Origin: Ampullaceana balthica
Lineage: Eukaryota > Mollusca > Gastropoda > Lymnaeidae
Length of the DNA: 64,000 nt
Reading direction: 5' to 3'
NCBI GenBank assembly: GCA_944989445.1
Contig: CALYLW010000491.1
Span: forward strand, 379,536 to 443,535
Below are positions 36,486 to 48,307 of the stretch, piece after piece. Every line of letters begins with the position of its first letter. Position 1 is the first letter of the stretch. The position numbers and the translations under genes were made by a program. The notes under the pieces are model-generated. The model had not been told where the DNA came from. It saw only the letters and a program-made list of their open reading frames with translations, and searched no databases.

Positions 36486-37166
36486 TATCTCAATTATTTG
36501 TGTCACACGCTTTCATCTCAAGCCTTTAAACATTTCAAGTATTCCAGGTAGCGGTATTTTAAAAAAAAACAACCTTTTTTATGTATATTGTCTTTTTACA
36601 GGGGTTTCTCTGCGTTCACTTCTGAAATAAGAGCATATCTTTGTGATTTTTTTGAACAAGGGAAAAATATTAAAAGTAGATTTATTAATCTTGCAATGCT
36701 AATATCTTAGCACCAGAGGACTATTTTAAGAACAAAATATTATTTTAAAAAGCTTATTCTTTTCTATATGTTTGTGAGTATAGAAATGAGAAATCATATT
36801 TTTGGTACATACTTTATTTATTTTCTTTACAAAATATTATTTATAACAGAAATGAAAACCAATACATAACATGGTTGTCACAATAAGCCTTTAACGACTT
36901 GGACAATGTGGGCCGCTTTTATTCTTTACGTCTGTCTTGTTTGGCCCTATCCTCTATTCACCGGTCAAGCACGATTCAACTACTGGTCACCTTTATGGTC
37001 AGTTCCAGTGTCTGCTTTGGTTGGGGGAAAGGCATTATGTCAAGATCTTTCTCCCAATATTGGTTTTTAAAACAGTTCAACAATGTTGCCGTACTCCCAT
37101 AACAAGAAGACAACGCAGTACTAAATCAAGGGGTGGTCAACTGAAAGAACAATTTAAGTATCGGCC

Positions 37167-37184
37167 TCATCTTCTTTGCTCGTT
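37167..37184 (-). CDS. Possible tiny terminal exon of the globin gene
   Basis: An acceptor AGATCAG at 37187-37185 is followed by AAC GAG CAA AGA AGA TGA in phase 0, the phase left by globin exon 4, giving a basic five-residue C-terminus. The polypyrimidine tract is weak and there is no homology support. It is listed only as the best in-phase candidate I found between 36500 and 37960. Confidence 0.18.
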   Translation of the reverse strand, partial: NEQRR

Positions 37185-37950
37185 CTGATCTTGAGCCTTC
37201 ACGCAGCAAGCGCACTAAAGCTCTTTGAGTTGGTCCAAGTTAGATCGGGTCTCAACGGGATGTCCCCATTTCTGCAAAGGCAATCTTTCGGGCGTCGGCT
37301 TGGACTTGCGGCACAACCCACAGCATAGCTCCCGCCGGAGCTCTTCTGGGGCAAAAGTGTAAATCAACTGGTGTGATGAGAAAAAAAACCCAACTGTTAA
37401 AAGGATGGTAATAAAAACAACGTGTACACATTATGAAAAGAGGATTCAACACTTCAACAGCCTGATATTTGGTTAAACCCGGAAAACATTGAAAGACATT
37501 AGACAGTAACTGCATAGTGGATTTTGTTTTGTTTTGTTTTGTTATTTGTTTAATTACTTATTTTGTTGAAACAAGCAACAAAAAGAAATAAATCAAAAGA
37601 GTATCTTAAATATAATCAAAGAACAGCGATCAGCAACCTTTTGGAATTGGCGTGGCCAGAGGAATAAGACTTAGGATTCGTGCAGCCGCCAACAACTTAA
37701 AGGTCTACCATTTTAGACGCATTTTTGTAGCCCGTTGTAAAAATTATTTGTTCTCCTGCAGGGCAATGAAAATCGCTGTGCCTGGAACGCCCGAAAAATA
37801 GTTTTTTCTAGGTGGTCTCTTTTAACTAAAGAGTACTAAAGACCAATGAGATGTCACAGTTAAAATGTGTTAACATCTCTCACACCTGCGGTATTTTTAG
37901 ATGACTGAATGTTGCATCCGATTTCAACCTTCCCATATAAAACTATAGAC

Positions 37951-38227
37951 ATGAAGCTGGTGATGAACTTACCCTGTCGTTGTAACTGTTGAGACCGATG
38001 ATGATGTTGTGGGACATGAAGCTGGCGATGAACTTACCCTGTCGTTGTAACTGTTGAGACCGATGATGATGTTGTGGGACATGAAGCTGGTGATGAACTT
38101 ACCCTGTCGTTGTAACTGTTGAGACCGATGATGATGTTGTGGGACATGAAGCTGGCGATGAACTTACCCTGTCGTTGTAACTGTTGAGACCGATGATGAT
38201 GTTGTGGGTCATGTAGTTGACGATCTT
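37951..38227. repeat. 65-bp tandem duplication of globin exon 4 end plus splice donor, four copies
   Basis: The motif ACTTACCCTGTCGTTGTAAC (complement of the exon end and GT donor) recurs at 37967, 38032, 38097 and 38162, exactly 65 bp apart. Each unit carries about 40 nt of exon 4 sequence and about 22 nt of intron. Copies alternate at one position (CTGGTGATGAA vs CTGGCGATGAA). Only the 38162 copy is attached to a full exon. Confidence 0.95.
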
Positions 38228-41200
38228 GAGCCAGACCTGTCTACAGCGACTGTCGATGGACTTGTCCATGTTGTCCAGGGCCCACATCAGGCTCGTCTCA
38301 AACAACAGCATGTCGTTGCCGGTGACGAAGATCTGAAATATGTTCAACATGTTCAATTTTATTTATTTGATTAATTCGTTTGGCTGAAACAATTATGATT
38401 CACCTTTTTTCAGCATGAAAAATAAAATAACCTCTAACTAACTCAGAAAGAATTTCTTATTTTAAAAAAAAACCAACAACACAGCAACAACAATTACCCT
38501 CCAGTAACAAAAAATAAATAAATAATAATAATCTTATTTCCATTTTTTAAAAATAGTAACGTATTTACCTTTTTTACACACAGTAAACATTTGTTAGCTA
38601 ATTGTACTCACATCTCTAGTGCGGTAGCTCATTTTAGAAAAATGACACATTGAAAAATGCTATGAAAACTGCTTTGAAAAATACTATGAAAAAAATACAC
38701 TTTAAAATGACATGAAAAACTTCAGGGGGTACAGAAAGTGCGGACCACACCGAGTGACACTATAAGAGGTGACGCCATCAAAAGGGGTGACGACATTACA
38801 AGGGCAGAACCCAAGGAGGTTTGATTAGCTGGAGGTGGCGTCTGGTATCAGATGGTCGCTAGCGGGTGAAGAGTTGGGGGGGGGGAGCCTATCGCCATAT
38901 TGTTGGACTCAAAACATTCCACCAACTTTCATTACCATACCAGTTTTCTCATTCTGGTAAATGAGCTTCGTATTTTGTCATCTCGTTTTTTCTAAAGTCT
39001 GCTAAAGTCCTAGTTAATTTCTGGTGGTCTAGATATTCTAATAGGTCAATTACAAAGAGCTGTAACTGTAATGTATGTAAGGTTATTTATTCGGTCAGCT
39101 GATCGAGGGCTACAGAGCCTGGTCTGATATTAATAATACGCCAACTATATCGAAATGAAGTTCTACTACTATACATAACTAGATTGTTCCGGGGCGCCGT
39201 GGCGCCTTCGGCGCCCACTTCTTTTAGGGCGCCTACGGCGCCCACCTTATTCATAAGCAAAAATTAAACTTGCTGAAATGTTCACAAAGTATTTTTATAG
39301 GGGCCGTCCATAAAGTACGCCACTTTTTTTGTCAAAACCCCAAGTAACTTATCCTTGTTTGATAAATACGAAATATTAAACTTCCTGAAATGTACACAAA
39401 GTATTTTATAATTATAAATCATCAAAACCTATTTTTACATCGTTCCCTTTTTCCAAAATTAAGATATAAGCTAAAGCAATGACGTCATATAATATATTTT
39501 TTACAGCGCGTCTTTAATTTGTAATTAATTTGCACACCTTTTGATGCACACCTTGTGTTAAATATAAGATCAACCAATGACGTCATATTAAATATTTTTA
39601 CAGCGCTAATCACCACACGATTTTTTAAAACTGCTATAGACTGTTCTACATCATCAGCGTTCCACATCCAATGAGTGAGCCACTTGGGCTTTTATATTAT
39701 ATATATTATAAAGAACGTACAAACAGGCCAACACATTTATTAACATTACAGGGGTCAGCGGAGGACTTTCTTAGTATATCATTTATATTGTGGCTTTGGG
39801 TGAGCTCGATCCCACGACCCTCAACTTTGTGAGGCAAGCGCACTACTGACTTCGCTATCCAGCCGCTTTATCTTATGTAGTTAAGTAATATCTATACTTT
39901 TAACTTTTGAACTAAATATTTTTTTCGCGTATTGAAATTGTTTTGCTATATTTTGCATGGATTTGAACGATTTCATGATCAACGCTTATTAATTTGTTAA
40001 TTTTGTTCTATATTAATAATTTAATGTATTACTTAATTTTTAACTTAACTTATTTTGTATAGTATAATTAATAATTATAATATTCACAATAGACAGTTTT
40101 AAAATTATAAGAATAAAAAAGATATAAATATAACACGTGAGACAAGCAAAAATTTTATTTTTAAGTTCGCAATCAACTCACAATTGCAACTGCCATTTAA
40201 AGTTCAATGGGAAAAAAAACAACAAAGAATATAAAATTATTAAAATGATATAACTTATATCATATATTTAAAATGTTTAAATCTAAATACTGAATTGAAA
40301 GTATTGAATGATTGACTACTGGAACCTACTAGTCAATGACAAAGAAGTTGAAAATGAAAGCCAACACTGAGCCTGTCCCAATTACCAAGGCTCCCGTTCA
40401 AAATATTACAATAATATAACATACACACTACACAGCTTCCAATGTTTTGAGTCGCTCAAGATGGCTGCTGCAGGGTGGGGGTCTGGCTTCAGCCTAGTGA
40501 CGTCACGCCGCCTCCAGCTAATCAAACCTCCTTGGCAGAACCCATCAAAAGGAGTGACACCATTACAAAGGGTGACACCATCACAAGGGGTGAAACCAAA
40601 AGTGTAAAATTGTGTTCGTTCCCGTTATTTGTTCCAGGCAGAACTCGTAAGGGGTTTATGGGGTAAGTTGTAAGGAGGTGACACTATGCGCTACCGCACT
40701 GGGTGACGCCTAACCCTACTGACGCCTCTGCATCTCACTCACACTAAACAGATACACCAACCATCACTCGGAATCTGACGGGGACGACTCTATTAACAGT
40801 TTGAACATGTTTTATATTATCGACAGACCTCAGCATGTAAAGCTCCCAGCCGTTGGAGAGTGTGTTCGGCCGTCATCAGCTCGTTGTGCAGGGCGAAGTT
40901 GACGCAGCATTCCAGGGCAGTGTGGACCGCCCTGTTGTGTCGGATCAGTTTGTCGTTCTGAGATAAAGCAGGTCGATTTTATAGCTGGACATATGTTTAA
41001 TACAATTCATTTTTATTTATTATAATTTTTTTGTCGACCCAAAATGACCAGGAGAAGGGAACTGGAGGCAGACACCAAAAAGAGTGGGAACAGCTGGGGA
41101 CAGTTAGACTAGTTAGAGAGATTGGCGCAGGACCGGTATGCATGGAGAGCCTTTGTTTGTGTCCTATGCCCCAGAACGGACGACAGGCAATGATGATGAT

Positions 41201-44187
41201 GATAATTTTTTTGCTGGATTTAAACATCATTTCAAACAACATTTAAAAATATCATCTACCTTATGCATTATTTTATTAAGGGGAATGATGTTCTTTCAAA
41301 ACAAATGCATCTATTCATGTACGGTATGGTTTTTATATGACCCTACACAATTATTAATTGAAATAAATGCCACTATCAAAATAATTTTTACACTTTTATC
41401 CCGTGTCTCGTACAACATAAAAAGTTAGACAGTGCTAATTATTTGGCGTACTAATATTATTAGATAGCGAACACCTATTTATTTACTCATAAAAGTGCTG
41501 CTGTCAAATACAATTTTGAGTCTGTGTTTTGTGTTCTGTTTAAAGTTTAAAGCATCCCCAATGCTTCAGCCTACGACGTACTAAAACCCTTAAAGCCATA
41601 CAAACAAAGGTTTGAAAGAAAGCCTGTGAGACACATCCTGTCCCTTGTGTCTGGCATTAGTTGTAGACGGTCTCACATAGCGCGGAGCCAGAAATCTTAT
41701 TAGTAGAAATTTAATCGATCCTCCGACACTACTACAATGTAGAGATTTATTATTAATCGATTTAATAGCATTGACGAAGTTGAATATTTTACTTTAGAAG
41801 TAAAATTGCCGTTAAGAAATAAGACTTTGGATTCGAACAGAAGTGTTCCTAAATGTATACATGGTTATTTGGTTGATATTCTTTTTTGCGCATTATTAAG
41901 AACATCAACAATCAAATATGGGACAATCAAAAAGAAAATATTATAGTCACCGATTGAAATTGATAAGTAATATGTAATGATTTAATCAGTTTGTTACAAT
42001 TTCTGACCTGACCAGCTTCGTTCTCTCCCTCTTTCCTACCCTTTAACGGTTGACGTTTAACCCATCCAATGCATAAATACACCTAAAGACTTAAGGGGAC
42101 CATTTAAAACCTACAAGACACCATTTAAGGCACTGATTTTGTGATGCGCGAAACTAGTGAATACACATTAGACTGATTGAAATGAATTGGGAGACCTTAA
42201 AATAAGTATGATGAGTAGGCCATTATACTTACTAGCTATCTACTTTGAATAAATTAAGGTTCAACATATTTTTTATCGTGTAAATCCAGTTACAGTGTGA
42301 GAGTTATGCGTGGGCAGTAAAGTTTATAGAAGAAAACAACGACAAGTCTAAAAATATACATATATTATAGTGTGTATACGTGAGGAGTCCGCTTGGAAAA
42401 AAACATCATTAAATCACTTTTTGGGGCTTTGTGAGAAAAATGCATTTGTTTGAGCGACTTAGCATATTTTTCAAGTGTTTCATATTTTAAAATTTTTTTA
42501 AAATACTGCGTATTTAGTAGGTTTTAAATGACCAAATCAAAAGAAAACTGTAGAGTTTTACCATTTAAACCAGAAAATGGCAGTAACTCATTTTCCCGCT
42601 GAAATCGACTTAGTGGGTTTTGCAAGTGGACTCCTCACTTGTGTGTGTGTGTCAGCAAGAATATTTCGCCAGCGAGAAAGAACCACACACATTAACACAC
42701 GTTTTTAAACAATTCAAAGTCAGAACGACACCATGTGTAAATTGTGGGCTTTCCCAAACTCTTCTATATTTCTGGCTAGACTCCGCCTCAACTCCCTTGT
42801 CCCACAAAACCCCCTACCTCAAAAGGCGGCGACGATTCAAAGGGGTCCGTCGCGGTGCTCGACTGCGGCCTCCAGCGAAAGAACTCCCAGTAGATCTCCG
42901 GGTGATGCATGAGCATGTGGCTGAAGGCGTTGATGGCGGAGTTGGGCTCCGAGCTGCTCTGGAAGTGCAGCCACGACTCGTGCAGCTTGATCTGTTCACC
43001 TGGCGTCAGGACGGGGACACGCCGGCTTCCCCACACGCACGCTCCTCTTGCGGTTGACCCGCACGAGGTCCAGCCGGGTCAGGCTGGATTTGGTGGAGCT
43101 GAAACACAGAGGGTTTGGAGCTGATTGTGTTTGGACAGAAGAAGTCGTCGTTACAGTACCTACATCTCGAAAGTTAGTCTCTTTAAAAACGTCACTAGTT
43201 TTTCAACAAAGTCTACATGTCAGACATCAAATTCTTTTCATTTCAGCTTTTCAAACAACTTTAAAATAAATAATAATAATAAATAAATTATAAAAAAACC
43301 AACAACATCGCAATGACAACCTAAGCATTGGGAAATGAAAGGTATTGAATATGTTGGACGACCGACAAATAAATTAAACAAGAATTCATTTTAAATGGTC
43401 TGCACGACAGGGGGTATCCACAATGAATGGCTGTTTGGATTAGACGATGAATCTTCCGTCTGTGTGGCGATCGTTGGAAGAATAAAATACCTTGATTCAA
43501 TTCGTAAGGACTTGACCATACGATTTTCATTTATGCATATTTATCATGTACTTGCTCTTTTGTTAAATGAAAACTTGTTTGTTTTGAGCATTACAGAAAG
43601 CAAAACGTTATTTTGTCCCCATCCCCCAAATTACATAATGTGGACATCTATTTAACCATCCTGTAACATAATGTCCTTCCTTGCCCCCCCTCCATTATAT
43701 CCCCCTACCCCCGGCCTTGGCTCAGTTCTTTAAGTAGGACAAAAGATGCAAGCCAACGTGAGTGCCGCGCTTAATTTGCTTACAAATAAAAGAAGTTTCA
43801 CACGAGTGCGCACCGTACGAGACCCCGGTGTTTGATCTTGTTCCAGGCGGTGTGCACCAGCAGTGGCATTGCTAAAGATAGTACAGCTAGGGGGCAGGCC
43901 GAGACTTCCTTCTCCAATTCACGAAAGAAAAAAAATACTTTGAAGTTAATCGAACACAGCAAAACTAGTTTATGATTGAGGGAGCGAAGGAAACTGACGA
44001 TCATTAAAAAAAAACTTAATGTGCTTTTCAGAAGCACATATAAGAATGTTTATATTCTATAGATACTAGCTACCTACCTTTTCTGGTTACTCTGATAGGA
44101 AATCGATGGTTTTGAAAGTCGCTCGTGTTTTAACTTTGTATTTGAAATTTTTGCCAGTTTTGTATTCTTGGTGGGAGCACACCCCAT
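38168..44187 (-). CDS. Membrane-anchored globin, globin X-like (frameshift in exon 2)
   Basis: A haem-binding globin. Exons: 44187-44078, 43098-42818, 40957-40829, 38332-38168; phases join (2, 0, 0). The ATG at 44187 starts MGCAPTK, a Gly2/Cys3 N-myristoylation and palmitoylation signal as in globin X, so inner-membrane-leaflet location is inferred. Exon 2 carries the A-B-C/CD helices (LTPGEQIKLHESW, MLMHHPEIYWEFFRW). Exon 3 carries the E and F helices, with probable distal E7 His in LIRHNRAVHTAL and proximal F8 His in LQRLGALHAE. Exon 4 carries the G-H helices (DMLLFETSLMWALDNMD, RQVWLKIVNYMTHNIIIGLN). The intron before exon 4 follows F8 closely. Exon 2 has one extra base in a CCCC run near 43015 that breaks the frame between the N-terminal tail and helix A. 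The terminal exon is uncertain. Total visible about 228 residues. Confidence 0.85.
38812..40534. mobile_element. 1.7-kb hAT-like non-autonomous element with tRNA-like segment
   Basis: Ends CAAGGAGGTTTGATTAGCTG and exact complement CAGCTAATCAAACCTCCTTG, flanked by a perfect GCAGAACC duplication (38804-38811 and 40535-40542). The size is 1723 bp with no transposase frame. Inside are a palindromic GGCGCC-rich patch (39190-39242), a GGGGCCGTCCATAAAGTACG fragment (39301), and a tRNA-like stretch on the minus strand (about 39868-39790). It is inserted in a short GGTGACACCATTACAAAG-type tandem repeat in a globin intron. Confidence 0.88.
40543..40700. repeat. GTGACACCAT(T/C)ACAAGG short tandem repeat
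   Basis: Units of about 18-19 bp (AGTGACACCATTACAAAGG and variants) occur at 40552-40610 and again at 38748-38803, left of the inserted hAT element. The two parts were one array before insertion. Confidence 0.6.
41030..41200 (+). pseudogene. Probable LINE 3'-end fragment
   Basis: Contains an AQDRYAWRAFV-like C-terminal reading in broken frames, followed by a (GAT)n tail (AATGATGATGATGATAATT). This fits an RTE-type LINE 3' end with trinucleotide tail, but the stretch is short. Confidence 0.4.
42381..42638. mobile_element. MITE with GTGAGGAGTCC inverted ends
   Basis: About 258 bp bounded by GTGAGGAGTCCGCTTGGAAA and the complement GTGAGGAGTCCACTTGCAAA. Non-coding, between globin exons 2 and 3 close to the exon 2 donor. 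Flanking (TG)n or TATA sequences obscure a duplication. Confidence 0.72.
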
Positions 44188-44790
44188 GCTGCCAGGTTTA
44201 AGACTGCCTCTATGCTCTTTGTTTCTTATAGCGCTATTATAAAGCGTTCTTCTTCTTATGGAAGAAATATATCAAATGTACGCTTTCAATCAGCTAGCAT
44301 CATATAATTCGGAATGATATGGAACTCCGGTCAATCTTACACGTTTAAAGAAAAACATACTATTTTAATTTTATGGACGACTACATGAAGAAATCATGTG
44401 CAGATATTTAAAAATTATGAACTTCCGCCGCATGCCATAATTCATGGAACAGAAAAAGCGTACATTTTGGATTAGAGTGTTTTTTTATACGAATATACAA
44501 ATCACTATGACGCAATCGTCCGAGGGAGTGTTAGTACATCTGGTAGAGAAATATAGTGATTTTGGTAACTTCTATAGGATTATTAGCTAACTTCCAATAA
44601 TAATGAATTTTTATTAAGTGAATTTCTGGCAATAAAGATAAAGTTATTTGAAATGTCATGAATATAGTCATCACTTTTGGAAACCTTAGGTTTTTTTATT
44701 GAATTTCTTTTTACTTAGCTGAGATGGACTGAATTTGGGGGGGGGGTAATAAAGTGTGTAGTGTGTGGTAGAAGTAGTTTTTGTTTTGTT

Positions 44791-45296
44791 GAGCGACGAG
44801 AGAGCAAAGAGTGAGGGTGCCGTATATTGTGATAAGAGTGACGAGAGAGCAAAGAGTGCGGGTGCCGTATATAGTGATAAGAGTGACGAGAGAGCAAAGA
44901 GTGAGGGTGCCGTATATAGTGATAAGAGTGACGAGAGAGCAAAGAGTGAGGGTGCCGTATATAGTGATAAGAGTGACGAGAGAGCAAAGAGTGAGGGTGC
45001 CGTATATAGTGATAAGAGTGACGAGAGAGCAAAGAGTGAGGGTGCCGTATATAGTGATAAGAGTGACGAGAGAGCAAAGAGTGAGGGTGCCGTATATAGT
45101 GATAAGAGTGACGAGAGAGCAAAGAGTGAGGGTGCCGTATATAGTGATACGAGTGGCGAGAGAGCAAAGAGTGAGGGTGCCGTATATAGTGATAAGAGTG
45201 ACGAGAGAGCAAAGAGTGAGGGTGCCGTATATAGTGATAAGAGTGACGAGAGAGCAAAGAGTGAGGGTGCCGTATATAGTGATAAGAGTGACGAGA
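44791..45296. repeat. 45-bp minisatellite, about 11 copies
   Basis: The unit GACGAGAGAGCAAAGAGTGA plus GGGTGCCGTATATAGTGATAAGAGT is repeated head-to-tail with only a few substitutions (first, second and eighth units). Because 45 is a multiple of three, several frames on both strands stay open (for example SDERAKSEGAVYSDK on plus). These are repeat artefacts unless transcription is shown. Confidence 0.97.
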
Positions 45297-45325
45297 CATT
45301 GTCTGAGAGACGATGTGACGAGTGC

Positions 45326-45705
45326 TCCACACATTACCCAGCCGCCTAACTAGTGTTAGGTACCCATTCGGAGCTGGGTGACTCAGGGACGCCCTAGGTT
45401 CCACACATTACCCAGCCGCCTAACTAGTGTTAGGTACCCATTCGGAGCTGGGTGACTCAGGGACGCCCTAGGTTCCACACATTACCCAGCCGCCTAACTA
45501 GTGTTAGGTACCCATTCGGAGCTGGGTGACTCAGGGACGCCCTAGGCTCCACACATTACCCAGCCGCCTAACTAGTGTTAGGTACCCATTCGGAGCTGGG
45601 TGACTCAGGGACGCCCTAGGCCCCGGGAGCAAATCCTTCACATGAATTCGAACCTGTGACCATCGGTACGCCGGTCGAGCGCGCTGCCACTCGACCACCG
45701 CGTCC
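45326..45705 (-). mobile_element. tRNA-headed SINE with its core amplified four-fold (74-bp units)
   Basis: On the minus strand the tRNA-like head (GGTGGTCGAGTGGCAGCGCG, B-box GGTTCGAATTC) starts near 45703 and is followed by the body seen in the SINE at 29491. The body segment between CCTAGG and TGTGGA then repeats with an exact 74-bp period: TCCACACATTACCC begins at 45326, 45400, 45474 and 45548. The 3' LINE-like tail is missing; the 45-bp minisatellite starts 30 bp further on. Confidence 0.88.
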
Positions 45706-46704
45706 CCCGCATTCAGTAGGGAGAGAGAGATGGGTTATGTCATGACATTGAACAGTTGTAATATATATCGTTTCTAATCATTATTGATATAAAGCAAGAA
45801 ACAAAAATAAAAAAATTCTAATTTAGCTGTTAACTCCACGTTGTGTTGATTGAATTTCATTCACCATGTCGGAGCTGAATTTGAGAACACTTTATGGTGT
45901 TGTTGATTTTCTGTGGGTAAAGGCGAAACCCTTTCGCCCCTTGAAAACGTTTTTACGCCACAAGGTTCAGAGCGTAATTGTATCAAGTGATCCTCAAAAG
46001 AGTATTAAGTGGTATCAGTATTAGTTCCATTGTATAGGAGTCTGTTTTTAGGCTCTGAATATTAGGCTCATCTTTAACAGATTTAAAAAAAAATATCACA
46101 AAATGTCTAACTCAGCCTTAACAAACAAACAGACCCTTAAACATAGGCCCACATATCTTCAACCGCGTGATTTACACCAGATTCAAGAACGGCATCACCT
46201 TGCTACATGCATGCGTCAAGTCAAGACAATGCCGTCTGTCTCTCGTTTGCCGCCGTCTGCACGCGCTGAGATAGAAGCTCCTCAAACAAAAAAAGAGAGA
46301 GAGTTCCCATTATTCCACCGACAGCCGTTGAGTGGCATCTGTTTTCTACGTCACTCAGTTGTGTAACAGCTTCCGAGGTTTTGCCTGGCAGCTCCACTGA
46401 TACACCCGAGCGGGAAACCCTGATAGATTGAACTTCTGCATGACGTGGTAACGCGAGGAATTCGTCGAGGTAAGATGGTCAGCGTTACACTGATTTTTTA
46501 CCCAAAGAAATAGCAGTGTGATGATGTATTTCTCAATGCATAAAGTAACAAAGATGTTCGCTAAAATAGATATTTGATGTAAGACTTTTAAACGTTTGTG
46601 AAAGTTTCACTGTCAGTTCGTACATTAAATTTATGTTTGCAGTGACAGATATTTTGTATAAAGTTAAAAGTATAATTTTTAAAAGTAAAATGTGTGTGCA
46701 TTTT

Positions 46705-47310
46705 AAAATCCTTTATATTAACTCGTGGCGTCTGCTTGATGACGATTGATGCCTTGATTGTTTGTTTGCCGAAAAAACTTTGGATCGATTTTTTAACCCA
46801 CATCCCCGTATGCTAGCGAGCTGAAATTTTGCAGGCAGACTCGTGCCGACGATAAAAATGATCTAGGAAAATTTCAGATCGATCGAATGTACTGTAATGA
46901 AATTAATGATTTTTTAAAGCTTATCTCTATGTAGCATGTTAATTTTTGTGCTAGTGTGTCGTGGTCCGTATTATATTGAATAACATTTTAATACTTTCTT
47001 GTCGCGCGGTGCGGTGCGTATTATATTGACGATACTTTTTTAAAATACATCACCGATCTGTAAATGTAAATGCTAGTGATTGCTAGTATGTCTCGCAGTG
47101 CACACTATATTAAACATGTTTTATAACCCTTTTCCCGTGATCAAATCAAATTGAAATTTAGCAGGCAGACTGTAGTTTTTTTTTAAATGATTATTTTTTA
47201 CTATAAATCCTTTATATATGAGACATAACTACTATTTTGGATTTTTGTGCGATGCTTATTATAATGAACATACTTTTATTTATGTCTCGTAAATAAAGGA
47301 TTTATAGTAA
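46705..47310. repeat. Dispersed repeat (AAATCCTTTATA family), longest intact copy
   Basis: Runs from AAAATCCTTTATATTAACTC to AAATAAAGGATTTATAGT and shares its body with copies at 1598, 5070 and 59400. It contains several GCGTATTATATTGAA motifs and an internal inverted end at about 47205-47225. Used as reference for the Tigger insertion site. Confidence 0.75.
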
Positions 47311-47882
47311 AAATATTTTATTTTTTTGCGGGTTTTTTTATTTTGGGTGCATTTTCGCTAATACTAATACCAAATAACATAAACGAGTTTTACGAAAAAT
47401 GACTTTCTTGACATTGCATGGATTTAAATCCGATCATGCAGCAAGCCTAACAATTTGTATCACTAGAAGGAAGCCTGATCTTAATCCAAATTTTTTCCTT
47501 AGGTCAGGTGTAATTTGTCTCCTCAAAAGTGTATTTCTCCCTTGGCGCAGTCTTTAATGTTACACTCGACATCATGGTTATCACCATTTTGTGTGTGTCT
47601 CGTTAGCCACTATTGATTTGGGTGCTAGAGTCCTTTTTTTTTATCTCACAGGGTGCAGAATAACAGGGTACAGATTATGGGAGATCCCAGCCCATCGTTA
47701 GGTTTGGTTTTCTTTCTGCTTTTGACCAATATTTGGTCCAACAATGTTTTGATGTTATAAGACTTGTCAAGATGAAGAAAAGTCTGTACTAGTATATCAT
47801 TATAAGTTGTACATAATATTATCTAATTATTACAAAATAAATTAGTAAGCTTTTTTGGAAGTGAGAAACCTTTGTTTATGGC

Positions 47883-48300
47883 TTGGGGTTTTATTATTAT
47901 TTTTTTTTAAAAGTTGATTTTCATAACATCATAATAAGGGGGGTCCCTCCAGACCATAAGGTTAATTCATACACTCTTTGTGGAGTTTGGGGAATGGAAT
48001 CTGGAAATTCAGAACTTGTTAGACATATGACATACTTGAGGGAAAGAATTTACCAGAAAATGGCGAAAATCTGTAATTATTTTGAGTCGGTAATACAAAC
48101 AAACAAAAACAAAAAACTATCATGGAAACAGATTAAAAGCAGTTAATTATCAAGCAACAAATGACACATATGTTATTAGATAACGAAACAATTCTAAATA
48201 AAGACATAGACGTTTCCCTTTTTTTAAATAGATATTTAAAAAAATGTCCAAATGTTTGGTGTGTGCCGCAAAGTTTGTGACGTAACTGTACTCCGACGTG
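47883..48300. other. No recognised gene; one open frame of 87 codons
   Basis: The plus-strand frame 47883-48146 has a mixed, soluble-looking middle (TLCGVWGMESGNSELVRHMT) but no recognised family, no splice-site support and an AT-rich low-complexity start. Left unassigned. Confidence 0.25.
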
Positions 48301-48307
48301 ATTATTT

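Noticed and set aside
36899..37188. Overlapping plus-strand frames of 67 and 83 codons
   Set aside because: There is no recognised domain and no splice-site or promoter support; the frame choice is arbitrary.
39790..39868. tRNA gene on the minus strand
   Set aside because: The B-box is degenerate and no convincing cloverleaf is seen; it lies within the 38812-40534 element.
42620..43057. 145-codon plus-strand frame over the globin exon
   Set aside because: It is the complement of the GC-rich globin exon 2 on the minus strand, which has family motifs and splice sites.
44686..45404. Several 180-230-codon open frames on both strands (for example SDERAKSEGAVYSDK repeats)
   Set aside because: They are produced by the 45-bp minisatellite, whose unit is a multiple of three, and by the SINE flank. 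There are no splice sites or non-repeat coding sequence.
46103..46366. 87-codon plus-strand frame
   Set aside because: The composition is mixed but no family motif or conserved splice sites are visible. A GAG/GTAAGA donor at about 46470 could mark an untranslated exon, but the evidence is too thin.
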